Positions 7,965 through 15,867 of a stretch of 64,000 bases of DNA are shown here, one piece after another. The position numbers were made by a program, and so were the translations under genes. The stretch comes from Nocardia mexicana NBRC 108244 (GTDB taxonomy: Bacteria; Actinomycetota; Actinomycetes; Mycobacteriales; Mycobacteriaceae). Position 1 is the first letter of the stretch. Every line of letters begins with the position of its first letter. Location: positions 1 to 64,000 of the forward strand of contig NZ_BDBV01000062.1 in assembly GCF_001613165.1 (NCBI RefSeq). The letters are read 5' to 3'. Under the pieces are notes generated by a model. The model saw nothing but the letters and a program-made list of their open reading frames with translations, was not told where the DNA came from and did no database searches.

Positions 7965-9907
7965 GGCCCGGGGTGCCCAATCCCGGTGCGCCGGATACCA
8001 AGGCCAAGTCGTTCGGCCCCTCGCTGAAGCGGCTGCTGCGGCGCTTGGCACCCGAACGGGTGTATCTGATCGCGATTCTCGTGCTGGCGGTGACCGCGGT
8101 CGTGCTGAATACGCTCGGCCCGCAGCTGCTGGGCAAGGCCACCAACCTGATCTTCGACGGGGTGATCGGGCAGCAACTGCCGTCGGGCCTGACCAAGGAC
8201 CAGGCGGTCGAGGCGCTGCGCGCGCAGGGCCAGGACAAGCTCGCCGACATGCTGGGCGGGATGAATGTAATCCCCGGCGCGGGAGTCGATTTCGACGCGG
8301 TGGGCCGCGTGCTGCTGCTGGTGCTCGGGCTGTACGTGGCGGCCGCGGTCTTCACCTGGCTGCAGGCGTTCCTGCTGAACCTGGTCATCAACCGCACGGT
8401 GAAGCGGCTGCGCAGCGATATCGAGGACAAGATCCACCGCCTGCCGCTGAGCTACTTCGACTCCACCCCGCGCGGCGACCTGCTCTCCCGGGTCACCAAC
8501 GACGTCGACAACATCGCGCAGAGCCTGAACCAGACCATGAGCCAGCTGCTCATCTCGGTGCTGTCGGTGCTCGGCATCCTCGGCATGATGTTCTGGATCT
8601 CGCCGCTGCTGGCGCTGATCGCATTGCTCACGGTCCCGGCGGCGATAGTCGTCACCGCGCAGATCGCCAAGCGCTCCAAGCCGCACTTCGCCGACCAGTG
8701 GAAATACACCGGCCTGGTGAACGCGCAGGTCGAGGAGGCCTACACCGGCCACGAGATCGTCACCGCGTTCGGCCGCGTCCGCGAGGTCGGCCAGGAATTC
8801 GACAAGCGTAACGACAAGCTCTACGAGGCCAGCTTCCGCGCGCAGTTCATATCCGGCCTGATCATGCCGGTGATGATGTTCATCGGAAACCTGAACTACG
8901 TGCTGATCGCGGTGGTCGGCGGGCTGCAGGTGGCCTCGGGCAGCCTGTCGCTGGGCGAGGTGCAGGCGTTCATCCAGTACTCGCGCCAGTTCAGCCAGCC
9001 GCTGACGCAGATCGGCTCGATGATCAACCTGCTGCAGTCCGGGGTCGCCTCGGCCGAGCGCGTCTTCGAGATCCTCGACGCCGAGGAGCAGGTCCCGGAT
9101 CCGGCGGTGGAGGATTCGCGGCCGGTGGACCGCGGCCGGGTCGAGTTCGAGTCGGTGTCGTTCCGGTACGAGCCGGACAAGCCGGTGATCGAGGACCTGT
9201 CGCTGGTCGCCGAGCCCGGCCACGTGGTGGCCATCGTCGGCCCGACCGGTGCGGGCAAGACCACCCTGGTGAATCTGCTGGAGCGGTTCTACGAGCTGGA
9301 CTCGGGCGTGATCAGCATCGACGGCGTCGACATCACCCGCATCACCCGCGACCACCTGCGCTCGCGCATCGGCATGGTGCTGCAGGACACCTGGCTGTTC
9401 GGTGGCACCATCCGCGAGAACATCGCCTACGGCAACACCACCGCGAGCGAGGACGATATCGTCGCCGCCGCGCGCGACGCCTACGTCGACCGCTTCGTGC
9501 ACTCGCTTCCCGACGGCTACGACACGGTGATCGACGAGGAGGGTTCGGGGGTCAGCGCCGGGGAGAAGCAGCTGATCACGATCGCCCGCGCCTTCCTGGC
9601 CAAGCCGTCGATCCTGATCCTCGACGAGGCGACCAGTTCGGTCGACACCCGCACCGAACTGCTGGTCCAGCAGGCCATGGCGGCCCTGCGCCGCGACCGC
9701 ACCAGCTTCGTCATCGCACACCGGCTCTCGACCATCCGCGACGCCGACACCATCGTGGTCATGGAGCGGGGTCACATCGTCGAGCACGGCACCCACGACG
9801 AGCTGCTCGCCCGGCGCGGCGCGTACCGCAAGCTCTATAACGCCCAGTTCGCGGGGGCCGCGGTCGACCAGGACCTGGTCGACGAGGAAGCGGTCGACGC
9901 CGTGTAG
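7961..9907 (+). CDS. ABC exporter subunit B (permease fused to ATPase), canonical catalytic glutamate
   Basis: A 648-residue half-transporter. I start it at ATG 7961 with AGGTGGA at 7951-7957. A longer reading from 7877 has no support. The N-terminal tail of about 40 residues is polar, followed by the exporter membrane domain with an insertion after the first helix (residues about 60-110), and an ATPase domain from about 385. Walker A is GPTGAGKTT and Walker B is ILILDEATSSVD with the catalytic Glu. The signature is altered to VSAGEKQ. Altered signature here plus Asp in the partner's Walker B is the classic asymmetric pairing. It ends in an acidic tail. Confidence 0.95.
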   Translation: MRPGVPNPGAPDTKAKSFGPSLKRLLRRLAPERVYLIAILVLAVTAVVLNTLGPQLLGKATNLIFDGVIGQQLPSGLTKDQAVEALRAQGQDKLADMLGGMNVIPGAGVDFDAVGRVLLLVLGLYVAAAVFTWLQAFLLNLVINRTVKRLRSDIEDKIHRLPLSYFDSTPRGDLLSRVTNDVDNIAQSLNQTMSQLLISVLSVLGILGMMFWISPLLALIALLTVPAAIVVTAQIAKRSKPHFADQWKYTGLVNAQVEEAYTGHEIVTAFGRVREVGQEFDKRNDKLYEASFRAQFISGLIMPVMMFIGNLNYVLIAVVGGLQVASGSLSLGEVQAFIQYSRQFSQPLTQIGSMINLLQSGVASAERVFEILDAEEQVPDPAVEDSRPVDRGRVEFESVSFRYEPDKPVIEDLSLVAEPGHVVAIVGPTGAGKTTLVNLLERFYELDSGVISIDGVDITRITRDHLRSRIGMVLQDTWLFGGTIRENIAYGNTTASEDDIVAAARDAYVDRFVHSLPDGYDTVIDEEGSGVSAGEKQLITIARAFLAKPSILILDEATSSVDTRTELLVQQAMAALRRDRTSFVIAHRLSTIRDADTIVVMERGHIVEHGTHDELLARRGAYRKLYNAQFAGAAVDQDLVDEEAVDAV

Positions 9908-9926
9908 GCGCCGCCGCTGTCGGTGG

Positions 9927-9953
9927 ACCCCGGCCAAAAGCATGCCGGGGATG
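9927..9953. repeat. Single copy of the dispersed GGCCAAAAGC-type repeat
   Basis: ACCCCGGCCAAAAGCATGCC followed by GGGGATG, in the gap between the ABC exporter and tgt. It is a reverse-oriented relative of the CATTCCGGCRCGCTTTTGGCCGG repeat at 11367-11393 and 18358-18382. It is weakly palindromic and lies in intergenic DNA. Confidence 0.45.
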
Positions 9954-10004
9954 CCGGTAGGTGGCTGGTAGTGGCTGGGACGACGGGGCTGGCAATATGG
10001 CGGG

Positions 10005-11249
10005 GTGCCTGATCCCTCGTCATTCTCGTTCACCGTCGGTACCCGCCTCGAGGGACGGCACGGGCGATCAGGCGTGATCACCACTCCGCACGGCACCATC
10101 GCGACCCCGGCATTCATTCCCGTCGGCACCAAGGCGACCGTGAAGGCGGTGCTGCCCGAGACGATGAAAGAGCTCGGCGCGCAGGCGCTGCTGGCCAACG
10201 CGTACCACCTGTACCTGCAGCCGGGTTCCGACATCGTGGACGAGGCCGGGGGGCTGAGCAGGTTCATGAACTGGCCGGGGCCGACCTTCACCGACTCCGG
10301 CGGGTTCCAGGTGATGTCGCTGGGCGTCGGCTTCAAGAAGGTGCTGGCGATGGAGGCCGTCGGCGTGCAGAACGACGACGTGATCGCCAAGGGCAAGGAG
10401 CGGCTGGCGGTCGTCGACGACGACGGCGTCACCTTCCGCTCGCACCTGGACGGATCCAAGCACCGGTTCACCCCGGAGATCTCCATGGGCATCCAGCACC
10501 GGCTCGGCGCCGACATCATGTTCGCCTTCGACGAGCTGACCACGCTGCTGAATACCCGTGGCTATCAAGAGAAGTCCCTGCAGCGCACGCACGAATGGGC
10601 GCAGCGCTGTATCGCCGAGCACGAGCGGCTGACGGCCGAGCGCTCGCACCGGCCGTATCAGGCGCTGTTCGCGGTGATCCAGGGCGCGCAATACGAGGAT
10701 CTGCGCCGCAAGGCCTGCAGCGGACTACGGGCGATGCGCGGCAGCGCGGGAACCGGATTCGACGGGTACGGGATCGGTGGCGCGCTGGAGAAGCAGAACC
10801 TGGGCACCATCGTCGGCTGGTGCAGCGACGAGCTGCCCGAGGACAAGCCGCGCCACCTGCTGGGGATCAGCGAGCCCGAGGATCTGTTCGTCGCGGTGGA
10901 GAACGGCGCGGACACCTTCGACTGCGTCAACCCGTCCCGCGTGGCCCGCAATGCGGCGATCTACGTCGACGCGGGCCGGTTCAATATCAACACCAGCCGG
11001 TTCCGCCGCGACTTCACCCCGATCGACGAGACCTGCGACTGCTACACCTGTGCGCACTACACCCGCGCCTACATCCACCACCTGTTCAAGGCCAAGGAGA
11101 TGCTGGCGGCCACGCTGTGCACGATCCACAACGAACGCTTCACCGTTCGCCTCGTGGACCGCATCCGCGCCGGCATCGACGGCGGCTACTACGACGAGTT
11201 CAAGGCGGAGACCCTGGGCCGCTGGCAGGGCCGCATCCGAAACCCGTAG
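10005..11249 (+). CDS. tgt: tRNA-guanine transglycosylase (Tgt)
   Basis: A 414-residue enzyme that exchanges guanine 34 in GUN-anticodon tRNAs for a 7-deazaguanine. It has a GTG start. The TIM-barrel landmarks are present: PTFTDSGGFQVMS with the active-site Asp, FAFDELTT, and the zinc site CDCYTCAHYTRAYIHH. The substrate-specificity loop reads GYGIGGALEKQNLG. The common preQ1-type bacterial enzymes have GGLAVGE there, so the preferred base may differ. A YhhQ-type transporter converges on it and gluQRS is 2.4 kb away, together suggesting salvage and further modification of queuosine. Confidence 0.93.
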   Translation: MPDPSSFSFTVGTRLEGRHGRSGVITTPHGTIATPAFIPVGTKATVKAVLPETMKELGAQALLANAYHLYLQPGSDIVDEAGGLSRFMNWPGPTFTDSGGFQVMSLGVGFKKVLAMEAVGVQNDDVIAKGKERLAVVDDDGVTFRSHLDGSKHRFTPEISMGIQHRLGADIMFAFDELTTLLNTRGYQEKSLQRTHEWAQRCIAEHERLTAERSHRPYQALFAVIQGAQYEDLRRKACSGLRAMRGSAGTGFDGYGIGGALEKQNLGTIVGWCSDELPEDKPRHLLGISEPEDLFVAVENGADTFDCVNPSRVARNAAIYVDAGRFNINTSRFRRDFTPIDETCDCYTCAHYTRAYIHHLFKAKEMLAATLCTIHNERFTVRLVDRIRAGIDGGYYDEFKAETLGRWQGRIRNP

Positions 11250-11277
11250 AGATTCAGAGCATCTCGCGACCATCCGC

Positions 11278-11393
11278 CATCCCGGCACGCAGCCGACCTC
11301 ATTCCGGCGCGCAGCCGACCTCATTCCGGCGCGCAGCCAACCTCATTCCGGCGCGCAGCCCCTTCTCATTTCCGGCACGCTTTTCGCCGGAAT
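11278..11393. repeat. 22-bp tandem repeat between convergent tgt and yhhQ
   Basis: Four consecutive copies of a 22-bp unit with core ATTCCGGCGCGCAGCC start at 11278, 11300, 11322 and 11344. The second and third differ at one base and the first at two. A degenerate fifth unit (11367-11393) reads TTCCGGCACGC, TTTT, CGCCGGAA and is palindromic. The block fills the convergent gap and ends exactly at the yhhQ stop. Its 3' unit resembles repeats at 9927 and 18358. Confidence 0.8.
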
Positions 11394-12167
11394 CTAACTC
11401 CGAATCGCCGGACGGTCCAGGGGCTGATAGGTCGGCTCATGCTTCTTCAGCAGCGCGATCACTCGGTAGCTGACCGGGAGAATCAGCACCTCCACCAGCG
11501 TCTTCCAGACGAAGCCGACGATCACGTAGTTGAAGAACGCACCCCAGGTGGAGATGCCGATGGCGGTCGCGGCGATCGAGCAGAACACCAGGGTGTCGCC
11601 GAATTCGCCCGCGACGGTCGAGCCCAGCAGCCGGGCCCACAGGTGTTTCTCCTTGGTGCGCTCCTTGATCAGCATCAGCGTCGTCGAGTTCAGGAACTGG
11701 CCGACGACGTATCCGGCGAGACCCGCGGCGACCAGTTGCCAGGTGGTGCCGACCACGGTGCGGAACGCGTCCTGGTGCTCGTAGAAGCCCGCCGCGGGCA
11801 GCCCGATGGCGATCCAGAAGCAGCCCACCATCAGCAGCAGCATGCCGAAGCCGTAGTAGATGGCGCGGCGCGCGGCGCGGAAACCGTAGACCTCGCTCAG
11901 CACATCGCCGATGACGTAGGCGAGCGGGAACAGGAAGAAGGCGCCGTCGAGGGTGATCGGCAGGATCTCGATCGGCCCCAGCGAGAGATGCTGGTCGGAG
12001 AAGAACTGCACGCCCTTGGTGGCGCAGATGTTGGAAATCATCAGGGTGGCCGTGAACAGCGTCACGATCAGCGTGAACGGACCCCCCGCGGCCTGCGCGA
12101 ACGCTGCGTGTTCGGCCGCGGGGCGCCCAGACTCGTCTATTTCCCCGGAATGCGTTGTAGTACTCAC
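11394..12167 (-). CDS. yhhQ: Queuosine precursor transporter, YhhQ/VUT family
   Basis: A 257-residue membrane protein of the YhhQ (DUF165, vitamin-uptake-like) family, which imports preQ0/preQ1 or related bases. It has a GTG start at 12167 and about six hydrophobic segments beginning near residue 32 (LIVTLFTATLMISNICATK). Family landmarks are ITLDGAFFLFPLAYVIGDVLSEVYGF, GYVVGQFLNS and GEFGDTLVF. It converges on tgt. That pairing supports uptake of the base used by Tgt. The exact substrate, queuine or a precursor, is not determined. Confidence 0.9.
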   Translation of the reverse strand: MSTTTHSGEIDESGRPAAEHAAFAQAAGGPFTLIVTLFTATLMISNICATKGVQFFSDQHLSLGPIEILPITLDGAFFLFPLAYVIGDVLSEVYGFRAARRAIYYGFGMLLLMVGCFWIAIGLPAAGFYEHQDAFRTVVGTTWQLVAAGLAGYVVGQFLNSTTLMLIKERTKEKHLWARLLGSTVAGEFGDTLVFCSIAATAIGISTWGAFFNYVIVGFVWKTLVEVLILPVSYRVIALLKKHEPTYQPLDRPAIRS

Positions 12168-12216
12168 GAGGTGACGACGATACCGGGCCGCGGTCCCGGT
12201 GGAATAGGCTGTGTCA

Positions 12217-12795
12217 ATGACGAATCCCGGCGATTCCGACGAATGGTGGAAGCAGTACGGCGGTGAGGGCGTCTCTTCCGAGTCCGGTGGGCACGCGCAG
12301 GTGCCGCCCTCGGGGCCTCCTTCCGCTCCGCAACAGCAGCCGCAGCCGCCGGTGACGCCGCCTCCGCAGCAGCAGTACCCGAGCTATCCGCAGCAGCAGC
12401 CACCGCAGTACGGGCAGCAGCCCTACGGGCAACAGGAGCCGTACCCCCAGCAGCCGCAGCAGCCGTACGGTCAGCCCGGCCAGTACGGTCAGCCGAATCC
12501 CTACGGCCAGCCCGCCTACCCGCCCGGCGGCGCCTACCAGCCGTACGGTTATCCCCAGCAGCAGGCGCAAGGCACCAACGGCCTGGCGATCGGCTCGCTG
12601 ATCGCCTCCATCCTCGGCCTGTGCACCTGCATCGGCGCGATCGTGGGGATCGTGCTCGGCATCATCGCGCTGAACCAGATCAAGGAGCGCGGCGGCGAGG
12701 GCCGCGGACTGGCCCTGGCCGGTATCTGGGTCGGCGCCGCGGCCATCGTGCTGCAGATCATCTGGGTCGTGGTCAATATCGCGATCTCCGCCTGA
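12217..12795 (+). CDS. Proline/glutamine-rich DUF4190 membrane protein
   Basis: A 192-residue protein with an ATG start at 12217; GTG 12211 is an in-frame alternative. Residues about 25-120 are low complexity, rich in Gln, Pro, Tyr and Gly with PYGQQ and QPYGQ repeats. The C-terminal 70 residues form two membrane helices joined by NQIKERGGEGRGLALAGI, the usual DUF4190 pattern. It likely sits in the cytoplasmic membrane with the repeat tail in the cytoplasm. Function is unknown. The neighbouring RDD protein carries a similar tail. Confidence 0.85.
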   Translation: MTNPGDSDEWWKQYGGEGVSSESGGHAQVPPSGPPSAPQQQPQPPVTPPPQQQYPSYPQQQPPQYGQQPYGQQEPYPQQPQQPYGQPGQYGQPNPYGQPAYPPGGAYQPYGYPQQQAQGTNGLAIGSLIASILGLCTCIGAIVGIVLGIIALNQIKERGGEGRGLALAGIWVGAAAIVLQIIWVVVNIAISA

Positions 12796-12809
12796 CGCCT
12801 ACGAGACGA

Positions 12810-12845
12810 CCAAGGGGCGCACCCGTAATCGGGTGCGCCCCTTGG
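12810..12845. terminator. Bidirectional hairpin between DUF4190 and RDD genes
   Basis: The arms CCAAGGGGCGCACCCG (12810-12825) and its exact complement (12830-12845) form a 16-bp stem with a TAAT loop. It sits between two convergent genes, 14 nt after one stop and 32 nt before the other, so it can serve both. Confidence 0.8.
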
Positions 12846-12877
12846 CTTTCGCCGGGATGACCGCCCGGCGGTCCGGA

Positions 12878-13651
12878 TCAGCCCTTGATGACCTGGGTGC
12901 CGCCGGCGAACTTGTCGTGCCAGCCCTGCTTGTTCGGGTCCTGGGAGATCGTCACCGCGATGTAGATCACCAGGCCCAGCTCGATCAGCGAGCCCAGGCA
13001 GGGGATGATTCCCGCGAGGTACCAGGCGTTGCGCTTGAACGAGGTGCCCGCGTCCAACTGCCCGCCGCCCGGAGCCAGCACGCGCAGCCCCAGCATCTTC
13101 TTGCCGAGCGTCGCGCCCTGCGAGGTCTCCATCGCCACGTAGTAGCCGACGTAGATGAGCGCGCCGACGATGCCGCCGATGATCTGCACGGCCATGCTGT
13201 TGCCGAGGACGAAGAGAATGATCGCGAGCGGGATGCCGATGATGAGGCCGTCGATCAGGCGTGCGCCGAACCGGATACCCAGATCACCGGGGACCGCCCC
13301 GGGCGGAACGTTCGCCGGAGCCCCGAACTGCGGCGGCCCGCCGTAGGGCTGGCCGTACGGCTGCTGCCCGTACTGCGGCTGGCCGTAGGGCTGCTGCGGC
13401 TGCTGGGGGTATGGCTCCTGCTGGCCGTAGGGCGGCTGACCGCCCTGGGGCTGACCACCCTGCGGGTACTGCTGCTGCCCGTACTGCGGCTGGCCGTACT
13501 GGCCCGGCTGCGGCTGGCCACCCTGCGGGTACTGCTGTCCACCTTGTGGAAACTGCTGGCCACCGCCCTGTGGATAAGGCTGGCCGCCGCCCTGGGGATA
13601 CGGCTGTCCGCCTTGCGGAAACTGGTTGGGGTCGTACCCACCGCTCGTCAT
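12878..13651 (-). CDS. RDD family membrane protein with Gln/Gly/Pro-rich N-terminus
   Basis: A 257-residue protein. The first about 125 residues are repeats of QGGQPYPQGG and QPQYGQQ type. They are followed by an RDD domain with GIRFGARLIDGLIIG and ATLGKKMLGLRVL. The domain has three hydrophobic segments. RDD proteins are poorly characterised membrane proteins, some linked to solute or ion transport. The tail resembles that of the convergent DUF4190 gene, which suggests a shared compositional origin or partner. It ends before the shared terminator. Confidence 0.88.
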   Translation of the reverse strand: MTSGGYDPNQFPQGGQPYPQGGGQPYPQGGGQQFPQGGQQYPQGGQPQPGQYGQPQYGQQQYPQGGQPQGGQPPYGQQEPYPQQPQQPYGQPQYGQQPYGQPYGGPPQFGAPANVPPGAVPGDLGIRFGARLIDGLIIGIPLAIILFVLGNSMAVQIIGGIVGALIYVGYYVAMETSQGATLGKKMLGLRVLAPGGGQLDAGTSFKRNAWYLAGIIPCLGSLIELGLVIYIAVTISQDPNKQGWHDKFAGGTQVIKG

Positions 13652-13695
13652 CTATCGTCCTCGTGAATGGTTGTGGCTTGGGACTGCTGCGTACG

Positions 13696-14673
13696 TTACG
13701 GATTCCCGCTGAATTTCACCACGTTGTCGGGGTCGAGTGTCCACGGCTCGCGCGGTAACGCGCCGGGATCGAACAAATCGAGTAGTTCGGCGGGGTCCGC
13801 CGCGGAGTAGCCCAGCGAGTCCGCCAGCAGCGCGAATACCTGCCGCGGCGTCTCCCCGAGCGCCGTGCGATCGGCCAGGGTCACCGCACCGTCGCGCTTG
13901 GCCAATCGTTTGCCGTCGCAATTGAGCACCAGGGGAACGTGGGCGTACTGCGGGATCGCGAGCCCGAGCAGCGTGGCCAGATACGCCTGCCGCGGGGTCG
14001 ACGGGAGCAGGTCGTCGCCGCGCACCACCTGATCGATGCCCTGTGCGGCGTCGTCGACCACCACGGCGAGGTTGTAGGCGGGCGTGCCGTCGCCGCGGCG
14101 CAGCACCAGATCGTCCACCAAACCCCTATAGCTGCCGTGGATTTCGTCCACGATCTCGAATTCCGTCAGCTGTGAACGCAATCGCAGCGCCGCGGGCCTG
14201 CCCTCCGCGCGCCGCGCGGCGCGTTCGGCGTCGGTGAGGTCGCGGCAGGTGCCCGGGTAGGCGCCCATCGGCCCGTGCGGGGCGGTCACGGCCTGCTGGA
14301 TTTCCCTTCGCGTGCAATAGCATTCGTAGGTCAGTCCAGCGGCGGTGAGAGTATCGATGGCGGCGAGGTGCCGAGCCTGGCACCGCGACTGCCGGATCAC
14401 CGGGGGATCCCACTCCAGGCCCAGCGCCGTCAGATCCGCCAGCTGGCGCTCCTCGGCGCCGGGGCGGACGCGATCGAGGTCTTCGACGCGGAGATAGAAG
14501 GCGCGGCCGGTCGACCGGGCGAACAGCCACGCCAGCAGGGCCGTGCGCAGATTGCCCAGGTGCAGATCGCCGGAGGGACTCGGCGCGAACCGTCCGGCCC
14601 CGGGACTCGCCGTTCGTGCCCAGGTCTCCACTCGGTCCCGGCGCCGGCCGGGACGCCGGGGCGATCTGCTCAT
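13696..14673 (-). CDS. gluQRS: Glutamyl-queuosine tRNA(Asp) synthetase
   Basis: A 325-residue truncated glutamyl-tRNA synthetase that attaches glutamate to queuosine in tRNA(Asp). RFAPSPSGDLHLGNLRTAL carries the HIGH-like motif (HLGN). KRLAKRDGA is the KMSKS-like motif. The zinc ligands fit the GluQRS pattern: a CYC triplet at YECYCTRREI, then AYPGTC. It lacks the anticodon-binding domain of GluRS. It ends in WTLDPDNVVKFSGNP. With tgt and yhhQ nearby, it supports a functional queuosine pathway. Confidence 0.92.
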   Translation of the reverse strand: MSRSPRRPGRRRDRVETWARTASPGAGRFAPSPSGDLHLGNLRTALLAWLFARSTGRAFYLRVEDLDRVRPGAEERQLADLTALGLEWDPPVIRQSRCQARHLAAIDTLTAAGLTYECYCTRREIQQAVTAPHGPMGAYPGTCRDLTDAERAARRAEGRPAALRLRSQLTEFEIVDEIHGSYRGLVDDLVLRRGDGTPAYNLAVVVDDAAQGIDQVVRGDDLLPSTPRQAYLATLLGLAIPQYAHVPLVLNCDGKRLAKRDGAVTLADRTALGETPRQVFALLADSLGYSAADPAELLDLFDPGALPREPWTLDPDNVVKFSGNP

Positions 14674-14716
14674 CAGCGGGCACGGTGCCCAATGGTAGGG
14701 GGACAGCCGATCCTGT

Positions 14717-15190
14717 TCAGCCCCGTAGACGGCGGCGCAGCCGGACCTCCGGAATCGGACGATCGGCGTCCAGATCCGCCAGCAGGCTCTCGGCGTGGGC
14801 CACGAGACCAGGCCCGTCGATGCCGTACGGGGGCGAACCGGCGGCGTTCAACCGGCCCACTGCCCGCTCCAGCAGCGTGCGAGCACCCTTCTTGTTGCCG
14901 CGCTGGATGTGCGTGAGCCCGACCGCGTACTGCGCCAGACCCTGCCACAGCATCCGCTCCGCGAACGGTCCGTTCTTCCATGCCGCCTCGAGGACCTCGT
15001 GGGCATTGAAGGCCAAGCCGTCGTCGAGCAGGCGCTGCGCGTACTCGAGGGTCTCCTCCGGCGGCAGGTCGAGATCGTCCGGTATTCGCTCCACACCGAC
15101 GCTTCCGGGCGGCAGCGGGCGCCCGAATCGGTCACGGGGGCGGGCATTTCGGGCACGTCCGACATCGTCTCGATCGCGTTCGACCACCAC
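14717..15190 (-). CDS. DUF309 domain protein
   Basis: A protein of about 157 residues with the DUF309 core FNAHEVLEAAWKNGP...WQGLAQYAVGLTHIQRGNKKGA, an all-helical putative metal-binding fold (conserved HE and H). The start is uncertain. I chose GTG 15190 because the family typically opens just before RDRDDVGRARNARPRDRFG. GTG 15187 and 15202 are equally possible. Function is unknown. It sits 43 nt upstream of gluQRS on the same strand and may be cotranscribed with it. Confidence 0.82.
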   Translation of the reverse strand: MVVERDRDDVGRARNARPRDRFGRPLPPGSVGVERIPDDLDLPPEETLEYAQRLLDDGLAFNAHEVLEAAWKNGPFAERMLWQGLAQYAVGLTHIQRGNKKGARTLLERAVGRLNAAGSPPYGIDGPGLVAHAESLLADLDADRPIPEVRLRRRLRG

Positions 15191-15585
15191 TCCATGATCC
15201 ACGGTGTGCGGCGCCGTGGAATATCCGGTGCGGCATGGTCGTACGACCGTGCTTGAATTTCGGCCGTGCGTACGTTTGCCAAACCTCAGTCCGGCGCATT
15301 GGGCAATTATTCCGCTACCCAGAATTCGGACAAAGGTGAACCCTGAACGCATGATTGAAATTGAAAAGACAACTCCGCTTCATTGCGGGAACCTGCTAAT
15401 GTGCACGTCGGGGGTTGGACCCCCGCAAGATCCACTCTGTGGACGTGCAGTGTGAGCCGTGCACAACGCAAAATTGCGCGCTGTCACCAGGCGCATCGCG
15501 GGATCCCGCACATGGTGGGATCCCGGTGTCAGAAGAAACGATTCCAGGGATATTTCGTTCTCGACGCAGCAAAGGAGCTAGTGCA
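15191..15585. other. Intergenic region, lower GC, no gene seen
   Basis: A 395-bp divergent gap between the DUF309 and DUF397 genes. It contains AT-richer stretches (near 15350-15380) that could hold promoters. I find no convincing ORF and no XRE-family partner for the DUF397 gene. Confidence 0.5.
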
Positions 15586-15795
15586 GTGAAGGTTGATTCG
15601 ACCGGCGCCGTATGGCGCAAGAGCACGCATAGCGGCCCCGATGGAAACTGCGTAGAGGTTGCGTTTCTCATCGAGGGCAATGTCGCAGTTCGCGACACCA
15701 AGGACCGTGGACATGGTCCGATGTTGGCATTCACCCCGGGCGAGTGGGACGCCTTTGTCACGGGTGTGAGCGCGGGGGAGTTCGGGCGGGCCTGA
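15586..15795 (+). CDS. Orphan DUF397 protein
   Basis: A 69-residue DUF397 protein with a GTG start at 15586 and AAGGAG 8 nt before it. It has the family's WRKSTHSGPDGNCVEVA opening, a central VAVRDTKD and the closing FTPGEWDAFVTGV. DUF397 genes usually pair with an XRE/DUF5753 regulator, where the small protein is thought to antagonise the regulator. No such gene is present here. A complete pair lies at 34415-35535. Confidence 0.88.
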   Translation: MKVDSTGAVWRKSTHSGPDGNCVEVAFLIEGNVAVRDTKDRGHGPMLAFTPGEWDAFVTGVSAGEFGRA

Positions 15796-15867
15796 TCGGC
15801 ACCCCGAACCAGGCAGAATCGGGCCCCGGGTCGACGCGACTCGGGGCCTTCGCGGTGGTGCGGCCGG

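Noticed and set aside
11278..11393. Tandem repeats read as a CRISPR array
   Set aside because: The units are directly adjacent with no unique spacers, and no cas genes are present.
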